From Clostridiales bacterium (lineage in GTDB: Bacteria; Bacillota; Clostridia; TANB77; CAG-508), in contig DXVF01000007.1 of the NCBI GenBank assembly GCA_019417465.1, positions 49,223 to 106,209 on the forward strand: 56,987 nucleotides of DNA. The letters are read 5' to 3'. This document shows positions 47,840 through 55,982 of the stretch, piece by piece; within the stretch, counting starts at the first letter, position 1; each line of letters starts with the position of its first letter. The notes beneath the pieces were generated by a model. The model was given only the letters and a program-made list of their open reading frames with translations, did no database searches and was not told where the DNA came from. Position numbers and translations under genes: made by a program.

Positions 47840-47965
47840 ATGCCAGAAAATAGAGGTTGCGGTTGTGGATGCGGTTTCGGATTTGGAGATGACTGTATTT
47901 GGATAATAATCGTGTTAATATTAATCTGCTGCTGTTGCGGTGGTAACAGAGGAGGATGTTGCTAA
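47840..47965 (+). CDS. Cys-rich mini-protein 2 (41 residues)
   Basis: MPENRGCGCGCGFGFGDDCI, a hydrophobic stretch (WIIIVLILI), then CCCCGGNRGGCC. The organisation mirrors mini-protein 1 (Cys-rich, hydrophobic core, GGNRG..CC end), so the two are paralogs. ATG at 47840 is preceded by AAAGGGGGG. It is 75 nt behind the first and shares the terminator at 48001-48044, so they form a two-gene unit. Function unknown. Confidence 0.7.
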   Translation: MPENRGCGCGCGFGFGDDCIWIIIVLILICCCCGGNRGGCC

Positions 47966-48000
47966 AGTTAAATCTTGTAGCAAATAAATCTCCTACACAA

Positions 48001-48044
48001 GTAAGAAAAGACTCATCAATATTTGTTGATGAGTCTTTTCTTAC
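48001..48044 (+). terminator. Strong hairpin terminator
   Basis: Perfect 19-bp stem, arms GTAAGAAAAGACTCATCAA and TTGATGAGTCTTTTCTTAC, loop TATTTG. It follows the Cys-rich gene pair. Confidence 0.8.
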
Positions 48045-48284
48045 TTATGTTACTACATATTTTGTTAAATAGTTCTATAATATAAGTTAATGTGTAAAAC
48101 TCCAACTATTGACATTGAACATTAAAAATAGTAGACATTGATATTTCAACGTTTCTACGATTCATTTCATAGTTGGGCTAGTCAAAGTACTACTTTTACC
48201 GTTTACCTTCGTTTTTTATACATTCCCCAAAATGCTTATTTAAAGCTATTTTATAGACTTTTTATTTTTGACTTTTCATTTCTT
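48045..48284. other. Spacer without recognised genes
   Basis: AT-rich sequence between the terminator and the small minus-strand gene. A plus-strand open frame here is Phe/Leu-rich translation of the opposite strand and has no ribosome-binding site. I see nothing else. Confidence 0.35.
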
Positions 48285-48467
48285 TTAATTTCTTTTCATT
48301 TTGTTTTTTATAACTTTTCTTTGACGTTGCATTAAATTTGCTTTTATTAATTCTTCCATACTAAGATACTTTTTACTGTTAAAATATTCTTTTCATTCTT
48401 CTATAGAATAAATTCTAATTATATTATTTCCTTTTATTACAATCTCTTCTACAATATTATCTACCAT
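48285..48467 (-). pseudogene. Small basic gene with an in-frame TGA
   Basis: ATG at 48467 after AGGTGG opens MVDNIVEEIVIKGNNIIRIY plus SIEE, then TGA (48393-48395), and the same frame runs on as KEYFNSKKYLSMEELI and KANLMQRQRKVIKNKMKRN to TAA. The 60-residue whole looks like one intact small protein with Trp expected at the TGA. Since TGA is a working stop elsewhere in the window, I treat it as a point-mutated gene. It is directly downstream of the XRE regulator. Family not recognised. Confidence 0.45.
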
Positions 48468-48478
48468 ATCTATTCCAC

Positions 48479-48799
48479 CTAAAAATTGCTATGTTTATTC
48501 ATTAGTTCATTAATCTTTTTGCTTAACGTTAGAGTTTCATCACTTTGAACCCCATAAACTTCTATATAAATATTTAAAGCATTTTTCAAGGAGTTAATTT
48601 CGTCATCGACGAAATAAATATCATTGAGTTTTTCATTTAAGGCTGTAGCTATTTTTACAATTGTTAATAGACTAGGATTGCAATCCTTGTTATTTTCTAT
48701 CTCGGACAAGTATGAAATTGACATTCCTGTCATATCACTTAATTCTTTTAGCTTTATTCCTTTCAGTTTTCTCATTTCTTTAATTAAATAAATAATCAT
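48479..48799 (-). CDS. XRE-family transcriptional regulator
   Basis: A 106-residue protein with an N-terminal HTH_3 domain: MIIYLIKEMRKLKGIKLKEL, SDMTGMSISYLSEIENNKDCNPSLLTIVKIATALN, and a short acidic C-terminal helix region (DDEINSLKNALNIYIEVYGV) probably for dimerisation. ATG at 48799 is set by TGGAGG. It lies behind a membrane-HTH gene and a tiny peptide gene and may belong to the same signalling cassette. Confidence 0.85.
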   Translation of the reverse strand: MIIYLIKEMRKLKGIKLKELSDMTGMSISYLSEIENNKDCNPSLLTIVKIATALNEKLNDIYFVDDEINSLKNALNIYIEVYGVQSDETLTLSKKINELMNKHSNF

Positions 48800-48900
48800 T
48801 ATTACCTCCAATTTTCATCTTTTGCCAATTTCTTCTTTTTTTTGACATTTTTATATATTTATAATACAAAAATATCCACACCCTTTCTAGTGCGGATATA

Positions 48901-49470
48901 TTAAATATTACAAAAAGTTCTAATAGATAGAGCTACTTCATTAAGTTTATCTGTTATTCTTCTGCTATCCATACTTGTCAAATCTGACATTTCTGCAAAA
49001 GTTTTATTTTCTTTAAAACGATATTTATATAACATATATGCATTTAAATCTTTTTCTTCTAATCTATTTTCGAACTCAACAAGTAAATCATTATTTTCTG
49101 AATTTTCTTTTATGTACTTATCTATATCAGAAAACTTTGATTCCTTTTTTGCCCACATGAAGCAATCTTTTATATCACCTTTTCCCGATAAAACAATCGC
49201 TGAAAATACTGTCATTGCTATAGCTATCATTAAATCTACTTTTGTTACAACTAGCAATGATAATATTACTATTGTAGACCATATCATGCATTTATACATT
49301 GATTTATAATGTTTTGCACTTCTAGTCAACATCCTTACACCTGAAAAGATTAATACTACAAGTATAATTATAGAGATTGGCACATTAATCTTAATGCCTG
49401 CAAAAAATACAACTACTACCTCTAAAAAATTAAACATCATGCTAGGCAAAATGTATAGAATCTTATTCAT
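48901..49470 (-). CDS. Membrane protein with C-terminal helix-turn-helix-like region
   Basis: A 189-residue protein. The first ~95 residues contain four hydrophobic segments (MMFNFLEVVVVFFAGI; VPISIIILVVLIFSGV; CMIWSTIVILSLLVV; LMIAIAMTVFSAIVLSG). The soluble C-terminal part ends LNAYMLYKYRFKENKTFAEMSDLTSMDSRRITDKLNEVALSIRTF, which looks like a sigma-70 region 4-like HTH (tyrosine-rich scaffold, FAEMSDL...). A membrane-bound one-component regulator is possible. ATG at 49470 uses a GGAG located within the end of the 20-residue peptide gene, so the two are coupled. Confidence 0.65.
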   Translation of the reverse strand: MNKILYILPSMMFNFLEVVVVFFAGIKINVPISIIILVVLIFSGVRMLTRSAKHYKSMYKCMIWSTIVILSLLVVTKVDLMIAIAMTVFSAIVLSGKGDIKDCFMWAKKESKFSDIDKYIKENSENNDLLVEFENRLEEKDLNAYMLYKYRFKENKTFAEMSDLTSMDSRRITDKLNEVALSIRTFCNI

Positions 49471-49474
49471 AATC

Positions 49475-49537
49475 TTATTCTCCTTCTTGTGTATCGCAGA
49501 AGAATAGCCATGAATTAATTGGTGGCCATTTATCCAT
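49475..49537 (-). CDS. 20-residue peptide gene (candidate signal peptide)
   Basis: ATG at 49537, preceded by ATGGAGGTGATTAGT, a strong ribosome-binding site, encodes MDKWPPINSWLFFCDTQEGE and ends in TAA. A hydrophobic/aromatic stretch with one Cys and an acidic end recalls the overall make-up of AgrD-type autoinducer precursors, though the Cys is followed by polar residues, unlike usual AgrD. It stands between two membrane-protein genes and overlaps the ribosome-binding site of the next. Translation is likely; its role is inferred only. Confidence 0.55.
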   Translation of the reverse strand: MDKWPPINSWLFFCDTQEGE

Positions 49538-49567
49538 ACTAATCACCTCCATTAATTCATTTATATG

Positions 49568-50086
49568 CTAACTCCACAAATATAATACCACTAAATTTAT
49601 AAAATATATCATCGAACAAAAAGAAACTATACTAATAATTCTTAGAGTTATGCTTTTAATTTTTCTTTTTACAGCATCGTTTTTATTCCAAGAGTTGTTA
49701 TATTTAACATATAAATTACGTATATATTTCTTTCCTAAAAAAGGGAGAAATAATAAGATTTTATTTAATATCATACTAATTATATAATTATCAGTTATAA
49801 AATAACACAGCACTGACAATACAGTTAAATATATTGCACTAAATACAATTAAGAATACATCTATTATCTGTGTTTTATCTTTATATATTATCATTATGAT
49901 ACCATACAGAATAAAAATAAATAAAAAATAACACATTGTATTGTATCTTGTAGCCATAATTAATGCCACATATGAAATACATATCAAAGAAAATAAAATC
50001 CATCTCTTCTCTTTAATATTTTTAGCTATAATTAAGACTAAAGTAAAATATATAGCATCCGGCAGCATTCCTAGAATAAAACTCAT
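49568..50086 (-). CDS. Polytopic membrane protein of unknown function
   Basis: 172 residues with about five hydrophobic segments (AIYFTLVLIIA; WILFSLICISYVALIM; MCYFLFIFILYGIIMII; VFLIVFSAIYLTVLSVLCYFI; ISIVSFCSMIYFINLVVLYL) and a basic loop (KYNNSWNKNDAVKRKIKS). No AgrB catalytic His/Cys pattern is obvious, although length and position next to a tiny peptide gene are similar to AgrB. ATG at 50086 follows AAGGAGA. First gene of the presumed cassette. Confidence 0.6.
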   Translation of the reverse strand: MSFILGMLPDAIYFTLVLIIAKNIKEKRWILFSLICISYVALIMATRYNTMCYFLFIFILYGIIMIIYKDKTQIIDVFLIVFSAIYLTVLSVLCYFITDNYIISMILNKILLFLPFLGKKYIRNLYVKYNNSWNKNDAVKRKIKSITLRIISIVSFCSMIYFINLVVLYLWS

Positions 50087-50429
50087 AGTTCTTTATCTCC
50101 TTTTATTAATTAATATATTTTATTGTATATTTTTATATATTAGAACTATTTTTTATCTATATAAATATACCAGATTTTGGTCATTTGTCAAGTTTTATAC
50201 GTTTTTGTAATATTTCTGTATCTATTTGTATATCCACATTTTATTGATTTTTATATTAACTTATAATTATATATATATATCCATTTATGCCTTGAAAGCT
50301 TTCTATTCTAAAGATATGTCGAAATGTGTTCACTGTTTCAAACACTATGCAAAAATGCGAAAATCCTATATGAAAATATAAAAATAATTTTTAAATCGAG
50401 TATAGTAGAAAATTTTATTAAATAAAATT
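50087..50429. other. AT-rich spacer
   Basis: Between the membrane protein gene and the group II intron remnant. It should carry the promoter of the minus-strand cassette (A/T-rich, TATAAT-like words near 50150-50170). No gene seen. Confidence 0.35.
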
Positions 50430-50475
50430 TTCATCCCCTCTCACACCACCACATCGTGCCGTTCGGCAATGGGCT
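50430..50475 (-). mobile_element. Group II intron remnant (inner part)
   Basis: On the minus strand: TTGCCGAACGGCACGATG followed by TGGTGGTGTGAGAGGGGATG. This matches the conserved stretch of bacterial group II introns, usually ...GCCGAACGGCACGTACGG...GTGTGAGAGG. No reverse transcriptase gene follows in the window. Confidence 0.5.
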
Positions 50476-50691
50476 ATTCAATTTATAAGTTTTATTTCAA
50501 GCTAAATAATAATCTAGGACAAAGACTAATCCTCTGCATCATAGCTTTTTATTTGAATTTTGTAAGCCTTGTTTGGTTATAGCATTCTGTAATATCTTTG
50601 AGTGTAAAATAAACATATAGCATGTTAATGTCAATAAGAAAATGTACAAAATTTTGAATCTAGTTATGTACAATTTTGTACATTATTAAAT

Positions 50692-51450
50692 TCAACTTTC
50701 TTCCATAATATCAGATTTCAATTTATCTTTTAATCTATAAGAATCTCCATTTATATTTATAATATGTGAATGATGTAAAAGCCTGTCTAATATTGCATTT
50801 GCTAATGTTACATCTCCAAATATTTCATGCCATTTTCCAAATGGTTTATTTGTTGTTATTATTGTGGAATGATTTTCATATCTTTTATTTATTAATTGAA
50901 ATAACATATTTGCTCCTTCATTATCTATTGGTAAAAATCCCATTTCATCTATTATTAAAACTTTATATTTGGCATAATGATTTAATCTATTCATAAATCT
51001 ATTTTCTGAATTTGCTTTCTTTAGATTTGATATTAAATCATTACAATTTATAAAGTATGTTGAATCTCTGTTTTTTGCTGCCACTATTCCTATTGATGTT
51101 GCTAAATGCGTTTTTCCTACTCCTGGACTTCCTACAAATATTATATTTTCTTTATTTTCTATAAATCTTAAATTTTTAAAATCTAATATTTGTTCTTTAT
51201 TTATTGTTGGTTGAAATGAAAAATCAAAATCTTCAAAATTCTTTATAAATGGAAATCCTGCTGTTCTTACACATCCATATATTGCTTTTTCATTCATTAA
51301 TTCTATTTCTAAATTTGTTAATTCATATAAGCTTTCAACTACATCTTTTTCTTTTCTATTTATAAGCTCTATATACTTATCTATGTTTTCTTTTATTCTT
51401 TCTAATTTTAATATTTCTAAATTGTTTATTAATTTTGTATAATTACTCAT
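50692..51450 (-). CDS. IstB-like AAA+ helper ATPase of IS21
   Basis: 252 residues: Walker A FVGSPGVGKTHLATSIG, Walker B VLIIDEMGFLPID, and RYENHSTIITTNKPFGKWHEIF, then the C-terminal HSHIININGDSYRLK, all typical of IstB, the DnaA/DnaC-like ATPase that regulates IS21 transposase target choice. ATG at 51450, one nucleotide behind istA. Complete although its partner is truncated. Confidence 0.9.
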   Translation of the reverse strand: MSNYTKLINNLEILKLERIKENIDKYIELINRKEKDVVESLYELTNLEIELMNEKAIYGCVRTAGFPFIKNFEDFDFSFQPTINKEQILDFKNLRFIENKENIIFVGSPGVGKTHLATSIGIVAAKNRDSTYFINCNDLISNLKKANSENRFMNRLNHYAKYKVLIIDEMGFLPIDNEGANMLFQLINKRYENHSTIITTNKPFGKWHEIFGDVTLANAILDRLLHHSHIININGDSYRLKDKLKSDIMEES

Positions 51451-51451
51451 T

Positions 51452-51949
51452 TTACTTTACCTCACATAATTTATTTAAATTTTCTAAATTCTTTTTTGCT
51501 AATGTTTCTATTTGATCTTGGGTTTTATTCTTTAATATATTGCTTAGTCCCTCAATATAGTGCTCTTCTTTATAATTTATATTTTTTTCTGAAATATCGT
51601 GTATTGTTATTAATTCTTTGTTATAATATACATAGAGCTTATTATTCTCTTCTTGAAGAGATAATGTATGCTCTATGTATTTATGGGGAACTGAATATTT
51701 TTTACCTTTATAATAAAATAATGATTCATTTGATATTTTTATTTGTTTTGTGGATATCATATATTGTTCCATTATTTTTTTGTTTGGTAGTGGCTTAAGA
51801 TATTCTTTTTCCTTATTAAATAACATGATTGGTGCTACTCCTATGCTAGAATTTATTTGTCTATTTACTTTTAAATTTATTTCCCTAATTATTTTTATTA
51901 ATTCTTGTTCATCTTCGAATTCATGATTATATGGTATTAACCAACTCAT
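51452..51949 (-). pseudogene. IstA transposase, C-terminal fragment
   Basis: 165 residues matching the C-terminal third of IS21 transposases: INRQINSSIGVAPIMLFNKEKEYLKPLP, then the SH3-like end YKGKKYSVPHKYIEHTLSLQEENNKLYVYYNKELI. The HTH and DDE catalytic core are missing. The first residue is only the first available start after the truncation point. Confidence 0.8.
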
Positions 51950-51957
51950 AAATCTAT

Positions 51958-52005
51958 TGAGTTCGCGACAAATACGCCTCTTGGGACTTTCACCTTAGAT
52001 TTATG
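51958..52005 (-). mobile_element. Group II intron remnant (5' domain I part)
   Basis: Minus strand reads ATCTAAGGTGAAAGTCCCAA then GAGGCGTATTTGTCGCGAACTC. CTAAGGTGAAAGTCC is the conserved start of domain I in many bacterial group II introns. It abuts the broken end of istA. Confidence 0.45.
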
Positions 52006-52023
52006 ACATGCCCGTCATACTGT

Positions 52024-52055
52024 AAAAAGCCTATACAATTTCGTATAGGCTTTTT
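52024..52055. terminator. Bidirectional terminator
   Basis: AAAAAGCCTATAC (52024-52036) and GTATAGGCTTTTT (52043-52055). It ends the minus-strand operon of the large protein and may also block reading from the IS side. Confidence 0.85.
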
Positions 52056-52060
52056 CTCTT

Positions 52061-52450
52061 TTATACACTTGCATGAGCTTTTCTTTTTTGCTCATATTTT
52101 ATCTTCATTATTTTATTCCTTTTTTGTAAAATTGATTTTCTTAAATTTTCAATTTGAAAATCATATAATTTTCTCAATTTATTTCTTTCTTCTGCTGATA
52201 AATCAGTTTCAGATATTCTTTTCTCTCTTATTAATCTTTGTAACCTTAATAATTTTTGATTTTCTGTTTCTTGAACTTTAATATTTTCAGCAAAAATTGA
52301 ATTTTTTACTTCTTGTTGATTTTCAACTATATTTTCTGTATTTTCTAATTCGTAATTTTCTATAGTTTGCTGTCCAAATAAATTCTTGAAGAAATTTTTT
52401 ATTTTAGTAAATATGCTTTCATTTACTGGTATTAAACTATGGTTTGACAT
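52061..52450 (-). CDS. Small helical protein, unknown
   Basis: 129 residues: PVNESIFTKIKNFFKNLFGQ (amphipathic helix, possible membrane contact), an Asn/Glu-rich middle, and a long basic/acidic helix (NQKLLRLQRLIREKRISETDLSAEERNKLRKLYDFQIENLRKSILQKR). Family not recognised. It follows the 891-residue gene at 12 nt and ends before a strong terminator, so the two form an operon. ATG at 52450 follows TAGGAGG. Confidence 0.65.
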   Translation of the reverse strand: MSNHSLIPVNESIFTKIKNFFKNLFGQQTIENYELENTENIVENQQEVKNSIFAENIKVQETENQKLLRLQRLIREKRISETDLSAEERNKLRKLYDFQIENLRKSILQKRNKIMKIKYEQKRKAHASV

Positions 52451-52461
52451 TTGTTTTCCTC

Positions 52462-55137
52462 CTAATCATCAAATTCTATTCCATTATCTTCAAGTTCTTG
52501 TTGATTTGTTTTATCATATTGTTTTAGTAATTCTGTAGTTTTTCCATCTAATGCTTCAAGTATATATTTTTGCCCATCTAATTCTTCTAGTGATGGCTCT
52601 ATTGCTGATTTACCTTGTAATTGTCTTTGATAAGAAACAAAAGAATCTCTTTGGCTCTCTAGCCTTCTTAAGTTCCATGAATCTTCTCCTACGTCTTGCA
52701 TGAATCTAATTTCACTATTAAATTTATCTATTTGTGTTTGTATTGCTTCAGGCGTACCATATTCTATTGTTGCTTTATCTAATATTCCATCTACAGAATA
52801 TATTAAACCTTCTGATACTTTTACATGTGCTATATTGGTTGATGAATTAAATCCCCATCCCCCAAACATACTGTAATTTTTCCTAAATCCTCTTTCTTCT
52901 GCAATATCCTTCATAGGTCCATTTTCAAAATCAATTAAGAATGATGAATTAGTTAAATTTTCATAATTAGATGCAAAATACTTTGAAAATCCATCTGCTA
53001 ATATTTCTTCTCTACTATTTCTAAAGCTAGATTTATCTATATCTCCATGTTCTTTCATATATTGTGCATAAGCTCTTCCTAATGCTTCTACAAATTTTTG
53101 TTGTTCTGTTGTAGTATTTTCATTTTCTTGACTTTTTGCTTTTTCTTCTTGTTGTCTATCATATTCAGCAATTTCATCTTTTTCACTATATAATCTATCT
53201 AGATCTGTAGGTACAGCACTTGTATCTGGAAAACTAAATTCGCCTGGATGCTCTTTCTCATGTTGTTCCCATATTTTATGATATTCATCTCTTCCATATT
53301 GAGCATATTTTCTTCTCATCCATGTTTCTTTATCTAAATCTTCTTTATGCTCATCATCAAATTCTTTTAAACTTTCCCATCCATATTTTTCTTCAATTTC
53401 ACCTAATTGTTCTATAAATTTATCAGACTTTGATGCTTCTTGTGTTTGTTTAATTTCTTTAATTATATCTTGTTTTCTTTGTTCTTTTTCACTTTCTGAT
53501 AATCCTAAAGTTTCTAATTCATCTATTCTACTCGAATAACTTTCTATTAATTGTTGCGCTTTTACTTCAAGTTCTCTCTTTTGGTCTAATATTCTTTGCG
53601 TTTCTTCTTGTTTTTTTACTAATGGTTCTCTTTCAACATTAAGAGCTTCCATTAATATTTGATATTCTTGTTCAAAACTATCTTTTACTTCTTGTGGTAT
53701 TTTTGATTCTTCTCTCATTATTCTTGTATTTACTGATGTTAATAATTCTTGTCTATATTCATCTGTCATATATAATATTCCAGACTTTCCATAATCACTA
53801 CTTACAGTTGCACATTTTCCTCTTTCCATTCTTACATGTGTTTTCATTGGAAATACATCATATATAGGAAGCCCAGAGTCAAAATTATCCATATCCATAC
53901 TATAAAATGCAGATACCAATTCTCGACACGGATCATAATCAATACTAAATCCAGATGACCCCCATCCACCATACTCTAATTGATGGTCTGCATATTTTCC
54001 AAGTTCTCTTGAAAATCTCTTTTCATTTTCAGCTGTTAAATTAGGATATTTCTTTTTTACACATCCCAAAAAATAATCAACAACAGATTGTTTTATCCTT
54101 TGGTTTACTTCATTTTCTTCTCTTTTTTTAGTTACAGAAGATTGCTTTTTACCTTTTTCTTTAAGACCACTATTTAAGTCATATCCTAATATTGATAATA
54201 ATTCTCTAGTTTTTTGTTCTCCTTCTTTTTCATATAACTTAATTACTTGCTCCATTCCGCCTAGTTGATTTATATCTCTTTTACTCATGTTAGCAAATAA
54301 ATCTGGAAGAACGGCTTTTGGTTCTTGCTCTTTTGGTGGTAACTTTGCTTTTATTTCAGAAATATATTCTTTAGTTGATTCAAGTGATTTAAACTTTGCT
54401 TTTATTTCATTAAAATAAGCAAATGCTTCTTCATCTATTTCTCCATTTTCTTCTATGACTTCATCTCTGCTTATATTCATTATTTCATTCATAAAATCTT
54501 GAATAATAGGGAGCATTTCTTCACTATCACCCATTTCTTGTGCAATATATGATATATATGTATCTAAAGTGTCAGTATATCCACCTTCTATAGTTTCTTG
54601 TCTTGCTCTATTAGGATATGATAATTCATAGATAAAAGCACCTTTCATTCCATGTCTATCACTTGTGTATCTATCACAATCAGTATACTCGCATTCCATA
54701 GTGACTTTACCATTTTCTTTTTTAAAAGTTTGATCTTCCCAATCACAATAATCATATTCGGGCTCTATGTATTCTTCATTAAAATGATATGTAGTTTCAC
54801 CAGTTTCTGTATTAGTCTGAGACCAATCATAATCATTTTCGTTTGGTGTACCTTCTCTTGTTACATATCCACCTTCTCTAATAATTTCACGAATAGGGTG
54901 TGTTTCTCCATCTATTAATACATGAATTTGATCTCCATCTTCTAAATAAGATAAAATCTTTTCAATATCCATATCAGCACTATACCAGCTTAATCTTTTA
55001 ATTGCCTCTAATTCGCTTTTATCATTACCTATTTCAAATCTCTTTTTAAAATTAGCTATTACTAATTTTGCTGTATTTACAAATTTTTCATTGTTTTTTC
55101 CTGTGTATTCTAAATTCCATGTTCCATACCAGCTCAT
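52462..55137 (-). CDS. Very large accessory protein, unknown function (891 residues)
   Basis: I do not recognise it. It has no signal peptide or membrane segment. The N-terminal 200 residues include YDWSQTNTETGETTYHFNEEYIEPEYDYCDWED. A mid region LEYGGWGSSGFSIDYDPCRELVSAFYSMD recurs in related form later (MFGGWGFNSSTNIAHVKVSEGLIYSVDG), suggesting a duplicated module. A coiled-coil/Glu-Lys region lies at ~510-720, followed by NSREEILADGFSKYFASN, which recalls the HExxH-less end of phage/ICE peptidase-like proteins. ATG at 55137 follows GAAGGAGG. It is typical cargo of integrative elements. The one sense CGG (GGC GGA) is out of phase. Confidence 0.6.
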   Translation of the reverse strand: MSWYGTWNLEYTGKNNEKFVNTAKLVIANFKKRFEIGNDKSELEAIKRLSWYSADMDIEKILSYLEDGDQIHVLIDGETHPIREIIREGGYVTREGTPNENDYDWSQTNTETGETTYHFNEEYIEPEYDYCDWEDQTFKKENGKVTMECEYTDCDRYTSDRHGMKGAFIYELSYPNRARQETIEGGYTDTLDTYISYIAQEMGDSEEMLPIIQDFMNEIMNISRDEVIEENGEIDEEAFAYFNEIKAKFKSLESTKEYISEIKAKLPPKEQEPKAVLPDLFANMSKRDINQLGGMEQVIKLYEKEGEQKTRELLSILGYDLNSGLKEKGKKQSSVTKKREENEVNQRIKQSVVDYFLGCVKKKYPNLTAENEKRFSRELGKYADHQLEYGGWGSSGFSIDYDPCRELVSAFYSMDMDNFDSGLPIYDVFPMKTHVRMERGKCATVSSDYGKSGILYMTDEYRQELLTSVNTRIMREESKIPQEVKDSFEQEYQILMEALNVEREPLVKKQEETQRILDQKRELEVKAQQLIESYSSRIDELETLGLSESEKEQRKQDIIKEIKQTQEASKSDKFIEQLGEIEEKYGWESLKEFDDEHKEDLDKETWMRRKYAQYGRDEYHKIWEQHEKEHPGEFSFPDTSAVPTDLDRLYSEKDEIAEYDRQQEEKAKSQENENTTTEQQKFVEALGRAYAQYMKEHGDIDKSSFRNSREEILADGFSKYFASNYENLTNSSFLIDFENGPMKDIAEERGFRKNYSMFGGWGFNSSTNIAHVKVSEGLIYSVDGILDKATIEYGTPEAIQTQIDKFNSEIRFMQDVGEDSWNLRRLESQRDSFVSYQRQLQGKSAIEPSLEELDGQKYILEALDGKTTELLKQYDKTNQQELEDNGIEFDD

Positions 55138-55282
55138 TTATGAACCTCCTTCGTTTATAAGTATATAATTGCTACTTTTATACGTGTTGTTTTATGTAAT
55201 TTATATCATAATGTTTTGCTTTTTACAACAAATATGACAATCAAAATAAATTCGTCATAAAAATTTAATATTTTTGTAATAT

Positions 55283-55428
55283 TTATTCTCTATTAAATTC
55301 TTTTTCTAAAAATTTTGCTTGTTCCTTTGTTAAGTTATTATTTATAACTAATAATCTTGATTTTATATTCTCCCATTTCATACATCTTGAATAGTCTTTT
55401 ACAGTCACTTCAGCATAGCCTACAATAT
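55283..55428 (-). pseudogene. C-terminal scrap of an unknown gene
   Basis: The minus strand reads HIVGYAEVTVKDYSRCMKWE then NIKSRLLVINNNLTKEQAKF and a short end to TAA. Coding character is good but there is no start: it begins at the junction with another scrap on the plus strand. An internal ATG at 55381 would give 32 residues but lacks a ribosome-binding site. Confidence 0.4.
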
Positions 55429-55551
55429 GATATTGAAAATAACAAAAGAACTGTAAAAGATTACAAATTATATGGTATTGCTTATATTCTAGGAATAGAT
55501 GTTAATGATTTACTAAAAGATATAAAAAATAAATTTAAAAAATCGAGTTAA
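55429..55551 (+). pseudogene. C-terminal scrap of an XRE-type regulator
   Basis: Plus strand: DIENNKRTVKDYKLYGIAYILGIDVNDLLKDIKNKFKKSS, an end typical of small HTH_3 repressors (IAYILGIDVNDLL). No HTH start remains. It meets the previous scrap head-on at about 55428, marking an old recombination or deletion point. Confidence 0.45.
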
Positions 55552-55642
55552 ATGTGAATTTTAAAAAATCATTTGACATATAATAAAAAAAGTAGTATAC
55601 TATATTTAACTTAATTAAGTAACAAAAGTTCATTAGATAGTT

Positions 55643-55680
55643 GAAAAGAACTAAATGTGCGGTAGCATTTGGTTCTTTTC
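55643..55680 (+). terminator. Hairpin with T-rich tail
   Basis: GAAAAGAACTAAATG pairs with CATTTGGTTCTTTTC around TGCGGTAG, followed by ATTTTTTATA. It probably ends transcripts of the XRE scrap region. Confidence 0.65.
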
Positions 55681-55696
55681 ATTTTTTATAAAAAAA

Positions 55697-55730
55697 GATA
55701 ATGTAGCTAAAACGGTAGTGCTACATTATC
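55697..55730 (-). terminator. Terminator of the 43-residue gene
   Basis: GATAATGTAGC (55697-55707) and GCTACATTATC (55720-55730); on the minus strand the stem is followed by a T-run (A-run at 55690-55696). Confidence 0.7.
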
Positions 55731-55744
55731 ATAAATTCGGTTAG

Positions 55745-55876
55745 CTAAACCTCATCTTGTTTGTGGTCATTTGGCTTGTTGTCATTTTTGGCTTGGTCAA
55801 GAGCTACTTGATTTAAGTCTTTTTCTTTTTGTAGTAATAATTCTACCAAATGCCATACTAAATCTGCATTATTCAT
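55745..55876 (-). CDS. 43-residue acidic/polar protein
   Basis: ATG at 55876 with AGGAGGACTATCTA before it encodes MNNADLVWHLVELLLQKEKD, then LNQVALDQAKNDNKPN and a polar end. A single short helix (LVWHLVELLL) is the only structure seen. Family unknown; similar small genes accompany mobile elements. It has its own terminator. Confidence 0.5.
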   Translation of the reverse strand: MNNADLVWHLVELLLQKEKDLNQVALDQAKNDNKPNDHKQDEV

Positions 55877-55982
55877 TAGATAGTCCTCCTTTCGCAAAGA
55901 TTTCCTTTGAAAAGGATGTTTTTATTATACTTTAATTTCTACTGATTTACAACAAATTTTAACATATTTTTCCACAAATATT

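Larger units (their letters stand above)
50628..51950 (-). mobile_element. IS21-family element, truncated at one end
   Basis: Contains an intact istB-like gene and the 3' third of an istA gene. Behind istB lies a typical IS21 end with repeated motifs, TGTACAAAATTTTG at 50643 and the palindrome TGTACAATTTTGTACA at 50667-50682. The other end is lost: istA breaks off next to sequence resembling the 5' part of a group II intron. The element cannot transpose by itself. Confidence 0.75.

Noticed and set aside
49475..49537. Calling the 20-residue peptide AgrD outright
   Set aside because: The Cys is followed by DTQE rather than hydrophobic residues and no AgrB is identifiable next to it.
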